From Maribacter forsetii DSM 18668 (GTDB taxonomy: Bacteria; Bacteroidota; Bacteroidia; Flavobacteriales; Flavobacteriaceae): a DNA stretch of 64,000 bases. Shown here one piece after another: positions 60,721 to 64,000 of this stretch (positions are counted from its first letter, which is position 1; every line of letters begins with the position of its first letter). A program made the position numbers and the translations under genes. Under the pieces are notes generated by a model. The model had not been told where the DNA came from, made no database searches, and saw only the letters and a program-made list of their open reading frames with translations. The stretch spans positions 1,860,001 to 1,924,000 of the forward strand of contig NZ_JQLH01000001.1 of the NCBI RefSeq assembly GCF_000744105.1. Direction: 5' to 3'.

Positions 60721-61368
60721 CTTTTTATAATAGTCTTTAAGTACTGTTTTTCTCCCAATTGTTTTCGTAATTATATCTTTTTCCAAATCCCAGCCTCTTG
60801 CAGGTGAATATTCTCTACCATACCATATAATTTGCAAATGAAGATCATTCCATATTTCTCTTGGAAATAATCGCTTAGCATCTTTTTCGGTCTGTACTAC
60901 ATTTTTGCCATTGGTAAATCCCCATCTATATAATAATCTATGAATATGAGTATCTACAGGAAAAGCCGGTATACCAAAAGCTTGTGAAATAACAACACTT
61001 GCCGTTTTATGACCTACAGCTGGTAATTCTTCTAAATATGCTAACTCTTGTGGTACTTCACCATTATGTTTATCAATTAAAATATGTGATAAACCATGAA
61101 TTCCTTTGGCTTTCATTGGTGAAAGGCCTACCGGTTTTATAATTTCCCTGATTTCATCAACACTTAATTTAATCATGTCATAAGGGTTGTCTGCCTTTGC
61201 AAATAGAAGAGGAGTAATTTTATTTACCCTAACATCTGTACTCTGTGCAGACATTAATACGGCAATTAATAAAGTATACGGATCTTTATGATCCAATGGC
61301 ACTGGAATTTCTGGATATAGCTCCTTAAGAGTAGAAATTGTAAATGCTATTTTTTCGGCTTTCGTCAT
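60706..61368 (-). CDS. nth: Endonuclease III (DNA glycosylase/AP lyase) without iron-sulfur cysteines
   Basis: Base-excision-repair enzyme of 220 residues that removes oxidised pyrimidines. The helix-hairpin-helix LEELPAVGHKTASVV holds catalytic Lys121, and FPVDTHIHRL holds catalytic Asp139, matching Lys120 and Asp138 of E. coli. The C-terminus lacks the four Cys that bind a 4Fe-4S cluster in most homologues: the place where the first should be reads GREYSPARGW, and no later Cys occurs. The family is clear; activity without the cluster is likely since the catalytic pair is intact. The last residues (KKKKTR) are encoded by a terminator shared with the sigma module. Confidence 0.92.
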   Translation of the reverse strand: MTKAEKIAFTISTLKELYPEIPVPLDHKDPYTLLIAVLMSAQSTDVRVNKITPLLFAKADNPYDMIKLSVDEIREIIKPVGLSPMKAKGIHGLSHILIDKHNGEVPQELAYLEELPAVGHKTASVVISQAFGIPAFPVDTHIHRLLYRWGFTNGKNVVQTEKDAKRLFPREIWNDLHLQIIWYGREYSPARGWDLEKDIITKTIGRKTVLKDYYKKKKTR

Positions 61369-61423
61369 TAATTGTTTAATTTTGATTGCGAATATTTAAA
61401 CACAAATTTATAAAACTTCATTT

Positions 61424-61876
61424 ATGAATACGTTAAAAGTTGGTGATAAAGTGCCATCGTTTTCTGCTAAAGATCAAGATGGAAATACTATTAAATTAGA
61501 GGACTATTCAGGTAAAAAACTAATTGTTTTTTTCTACCCAAAAGCAAGCACTCCTGGTTGCACGGCTGAAGCATGTAATTTAAGGGATAATTATAAAGAA
61601 TTACAATCTGAAGGCTATGAACTTTTAGGGGTAAGTGCAGATTCTGAAAAAAGACAAGCTAAATTTAAAGAGAAATATGAGTTTCCTTTTCCGCTATTGG
61701 CAGATGAGGATCATACCGTTATCAATGCATTTGGTGTCTGGGGCTTAAAGAAATTTATGGGTCGTGAGTATGATGGTATCCATAGAAAAACCTTCGTGGT
61801 AGATGGTGAAGGTGTAGTTACAAAAGTAATTGATAAAGTAAAAACTAAAGATCATGCAGCGCAGCTATTAGATTGA
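61424..61876 (+). CDS. bcp: Thioredoxin-dependent thiol peroxidase (Bcp/PrxQ)
   Basis: Cytoplasmic peroxiredoxin of 150 residues that reduces hydrogen and organic peroxides using thioredoxin. The peroxidatic Cys46 lies in FYPKASTPGCTAEACNLRD, and the PrxQ-type resolving Cys51 lies five residues later, so it is a 2-Cys form. WGLKKFMGREYDGIHRKTFV is a typical Bcp segment. Divergent from nth with 55 bp between. Confidence 0.95.
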   Translation: MNTLKVGDKVPSFSAKDQDGNTIKLEDYSGKKLIVFFYPKASTPGCTAEACNLRDNYKELQSEGYELLGVSADSEKRQAKFKEKYEFPFPLLADEDHTVINAFGVWGLKKFMGREYDGIHRKTFVVDGEGVVTKVIDKVKTKDHAAQLLD

Positions 61877-61895
61877 TATTTAGTTGATTATGTAA

Positions 61896-61924
61896 AAAAA
61901 CGCCCATTTCAAATGGGCGTTTTT
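61896..61924. terminator. Terminator after bcp
   Basis: Perfect palindrome with arms AAAAACGCCCATTT / AAATGGGCGTTTTT around a single C, 19 bp after the bcp stop and before the end of the convergent hypothetical gene. Works in both directions. Confidence 0.95.
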
Positions 61925-61952
61925 CGTTTCTTATATATTGAAAATCAAATGT

Positions 61953-63407
61953 TTATTCTGTTTCTTGATCTTCTGTTTTTCTCGTGAACAATTGTTTTTG
62001 CTTAATGATTTCAGCAATTCCTTCTGGTAGCATTTGTTCCCAACCTTCGTCGTTGTTCATTAATTTTTTAAGAACATCCCTAGAGAAAATATGCATTACC
62101 TCTGGTTCGTAATCTATGATGTCCATTACCTTACCGTTGTACTTAAAGAATTTATATAATTCTTTCATACGTGGGTGCACTTTTACGTTATTACTGGTCA
62201 TGATTTGACCGGTATCAGCATTCTTCATTGGGTATAGATACACCTGTAAATCTTTAAAGAATAATTTACCAAATGCCTCTAAAATGCCACCACTTAAATG
62301 ACGGTAGTATTTTTCATCGAATATGTCTACCAGGTTGTTTACCCCCATGGTTAAGCCAATTCTATTTTTGGTATAGTTATTAAAGTACTCTACCAATTTG
62401 TAATATTCTTGGAATTTTGAAATCATTACAGAATGACCAAGAGAACAAAGTAATTCTGCTCTGTCCATGAAATCTTGCTCATCAATTTCACCGGATGCTT
62501 TAAGGTTAGATAGTGTTATTTCAAAAATAACGATGGTATTATTTTGATCAACACCCTTATCACGAATGAAAATGTCATAAGACTTCTCAAACATATCTAA
62601 ATTCACCTTGGTAACGGGTCTAAAACTACCACGTAATGCTAATATGTTCTTTTTGTAAAGTACAGCTGCAGGTAATAGGTTGTTGCCGTCAGGACCGAAC
62701 ATAACAGCATCTGTCATGTCATTCTTAATAAGCTGTAAACTCATTAAACGGTTATCAACCTCTTTAAAGTTTGGTCCAGAGAAGTTGATCATGTCAATCT
62801 CTAAAGTATCTTTATCTATATGGTCATATAAATATTTCAACATTTTCTTAGGCTTATGATACTTGTAAAAAGCACCATAAATTAAGTTTACCCCAAGAAT
62901 ACCCAATGTTTCTTGTTGTAGTCTTGCTTCGTTTTGCTTAAAACGAATATGAAGAATTATCTCGTCATATTCTTTTTGATTTGGGTCTAGTTGGTAACGA
63001 ATACCGATCCAACCATGACCTTTATATCTTTTAGAAAAATCAATTGTAGCTACTGTATTTGCATATGAAAAGAATAACCTTTCTGGATGGTTATCACGAC
63101 TAATACGCTCTTCCATCAATTGCATTTCATAATGCAGCATGGTTTTTAATCTTGCCTGTGTTACATAGCGTCCATCAGACTCAATACCGTAAATAGCATC
63201 ACTAAAATCTTTGTCGTAAGCACTCATTGCTTTTGCAATGGTACCGGAAGCACCACCTGACCTAAAGAAATGACGTGCGGTTTCTTGTCCTGCGCCAATT
63301 TCTGCAAAAGTTCCGTATATATCCGGATTCAGATTTATGCGTAGGGTTTTTGCTTTAATAGAGGGAATATTCTCAAAAACACTATCTCTTTTTAATACCG
63401 ATGCCAT
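61953..63407 (-). CDS. Conserved cytosolic protein of unknown function (often mislabelled TonB-dependent receptor)
   Basis: Protein of 484 residues beginning MASVLKRDSVFENIP. No signal peptide, membrane helix or barrel is seen, so labels such as TonB-dependent receptor that I recall for homologues cannot be right. Conserved-looking spots include TFAEIGAGQETARHFFRSGG near the start, RGSFRPVTKVNLDMFEKSYD and HLSGGILEAFGKLFFKDLQV. Very similar proteins occur in cyanobacteria and Bacteroidota, some labelled nicotinate-nucleotide adenylyltransferase, but I see no nucleotidyltransferase HxGH motif. Function unknown; high conservation implies a housekeeping role. Confidence 0.78.
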   Translation of the reverse strand: MASVLKRDSVFENIPSIKAKTLRINLNPDIYGTFAEIGAGQETARHFFRSGGASGTIAKAMSAYDKDFSDAIYGIESDGRYVTQARLKTMLHYEMQLMEERISRDNHPERLFFSYANTVATIDFSKRYKGHGWIGIRYQLDPNQKEYDEIILHIRFKQNEARLQQETLGILGVNLIYGAFYKYHKPKKMLKYLYDHIDKDTLEIDMINFSGPNFKEVDNRLMSLQLIKNDMTDAVMFGPDGNNLLPAAVLYKKNILALRGSFRPVTKVNLDMFEKSYDIFIRDKGVDQNNTIVIFEITLSNLKASGEIDEQDFMDRAELLCSLGHSVMISKFQEYYKLVEYFNNYTKNRIGLTMGVNNLVDIFDEKYYRHLSGGILEAFGKLFFKDLQVYLYPMKNADTGQIMTSNNVKVHPRMKELYKFFKYNGKVMDIIDYEPEVMHIFSRDVLKKLMNNDEGWEQMLPEGIAEIIKQKQLFTRKTEDQETE

Positions 63408-63577
63408 TTTTTACCTGTTTAGCTTTTAACAAAGTTATAAAGAATGGTTGTTACAATACACAATAGCCGCAAAAAAATGGCATAAGTTTCGGTTATTGTT
63501 TTTATTCCCTTTTAAATACAGCGATCTTATAATTTTCAGTAACCAATTTTATTAAAAAGGAATTAAATTTGTAATAC

Positions 63578-64000
63578 ATGATTAACAATTTACGTGTTAC
63601 TTTTTTAGGTACGGGAACTTCTCAAGGAATTCCCATAATTGGCAGTACGCATCCGGTTTGCTTAAGTGATAACCCAAAGGATAAAAGATTGCGGGTTTCG
63701 GTTTTACTTTCATGGGATGATTTCAATTATGTTATTGATTGTGGTCCGGACTTTCGTCAGCAGATGCTTAGGGAGAATGTAAATCATTTAGATGGTATTC
63801 TGTATACGCATGAACATTCTGATCATACTGCAGGGCTTGATGATATTCGCCCCTTTTTCTTTAGGCAAGGTAATATTCCAGTTTATGCCCATAGTAGGGT
63901 GGTAAAATCATTGAAAAAAAGATTTGACTACATATTTCAAGAAGAAAACAAATATCCAGGCGCACCTACTGTAGATATTAATCTTATAGAAAACAATGTT
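63578..64000 (+). CDS. MBL-fold metallo-hydrolase (PhnP-like), truncated by window end
   Basis: The N-terminal 141 residues are present; the gene runs off the window. The protein starts MINNLRVTFLGTGTSQGIP, the standard PhnP/RNase Z-like start, and has the metal motif THEHSDHTAGLDDIRPF (HxHxDH) and IDCGPDFRQQM. A Cys-rich or metal-binding insert (HPVCLSDNPKDKRLR) matches phosphodiesterase-type members. Substrate unknown. The ATG at 63578 lies 6 bp after TAAATTTG (63564-63571), a -7-like element that would give an almost leaderless mRNA. Confidence 0.88.
   Translation, partial: MINNLRVTFLGTGTSQGIPIIGSTHPVCLSDNPKDKRLRVSVLLSWDDFNYVIDCGPDFRQQMLRENVNHLDGILYTHEHSDHTAGLDDIRPFFFRQGNIPVYAHSRVVKSLKKRFDYIFQEENKYPGAPTVDINLIENNV

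Noticed and set aside
1..64000. tRNA, rRNA, transposase or phage genes
   Set aside because: I looked in the intergenic gaps and protein list and recognised none; a covariance search could still find a small RNA I cannot see by eye.

Overview
The window is a 64 kb piece of an AT-rich chromosome that reads as a member of the Flavobacteriaceae (Bacteroidota), probably a marine genus close to Maribacter or Zobellia. The evidence is the gene content: menaquinone genes, CarboxypepD_reg/TonB-plug proteins, a DUF4834-YfhO-glycosyltransferase block, sulfonolipid genes, the alpha-E/ATP-grasp/transglutaminase trio, and Bacteroidota-type TAnnTTTG promoter elements. The genus is inference. No rRNA, tRNA, IS element, phage or CRISPR array was recognised.

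Layout. 1-8.0 kb: menA, menC and menE with an intramembrane CPBP protease; a LytTR response regulator, a TPR sensor kinase and a short-chain dehydrogenase sit between menA and menC. 8.1-16.1 kb: an M24 peptidase-like protein, then three tandem paralogues that join a carboxypeptidase-regulatory-like domain, a TonB plug, TPRs and a DUF2135-like C-terminus but have no outer-membrane barrel. 16.1-28.6 kb: acyl-CoA carboxylase beta, a Gfo/Idh/MocA oxidoreductase, EttA, a 12-copy heptanucleotide repeat, a metallo-hydrolase lipoprotein with a GNAT, fumarase, two short membrane proteins missed by length cutoffs, an outer-membrane barrel protein coupled to a small periplasmic protein, and an ArsC-like protein. 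28.6-33.1 kb: prfB with its programmed +1 frameshift, and the transglutaminase/alpha-E/ATP-grasp trio. 33.3-41.8 kb: metalloprotease, threonine aldolase, YegP-like, OmpA-like, thioredoxin-like, YbaB and oligopeptidase B genes. 41.9-45.5 kb: a probable sulfonolipid (capnine) locus, made of a cysteine-synthase-like enzyme, a cysteate acyl-ACP transferase carrying the diagnostic second lysine, and a convergent GNAT-like acyltransferase. 45.6-54.2 kb: an outer-membrane protein, the DUF4834-YfhO-GT4-flippase operon, an AI-2E-type transporter and a pseudouridine synthase. 54.3-64 kb: an Arg/Ser/Thr-rich secreted protein, uvrA, a duplicated [sigma factor + 47-residue protein] module, an endonuclease III lacking iron-sulfur cysteines, bcp, a conserved hypothetical protein and a truncated metallo-hydrolase.

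The most interesting items are the duplicated sigma-factor/small-protein module (58.7-60.7 kb), the sulfonolipid locus (41.9-45.5 kb), the barrel-less plug family (9.5-16.1 kb), the ATP-grasp/alpha-E/transglutaminase trio (29.8-33.1 kb) and the GCTAACA-type heptamer array (20.83-20.92 kb). Where a start codon was ambiguous I chose the one that gives a clean signal peptide or the family N-terminus. Several upstream TTG candidates lie inside likely promoter -7 elements and were set aside.
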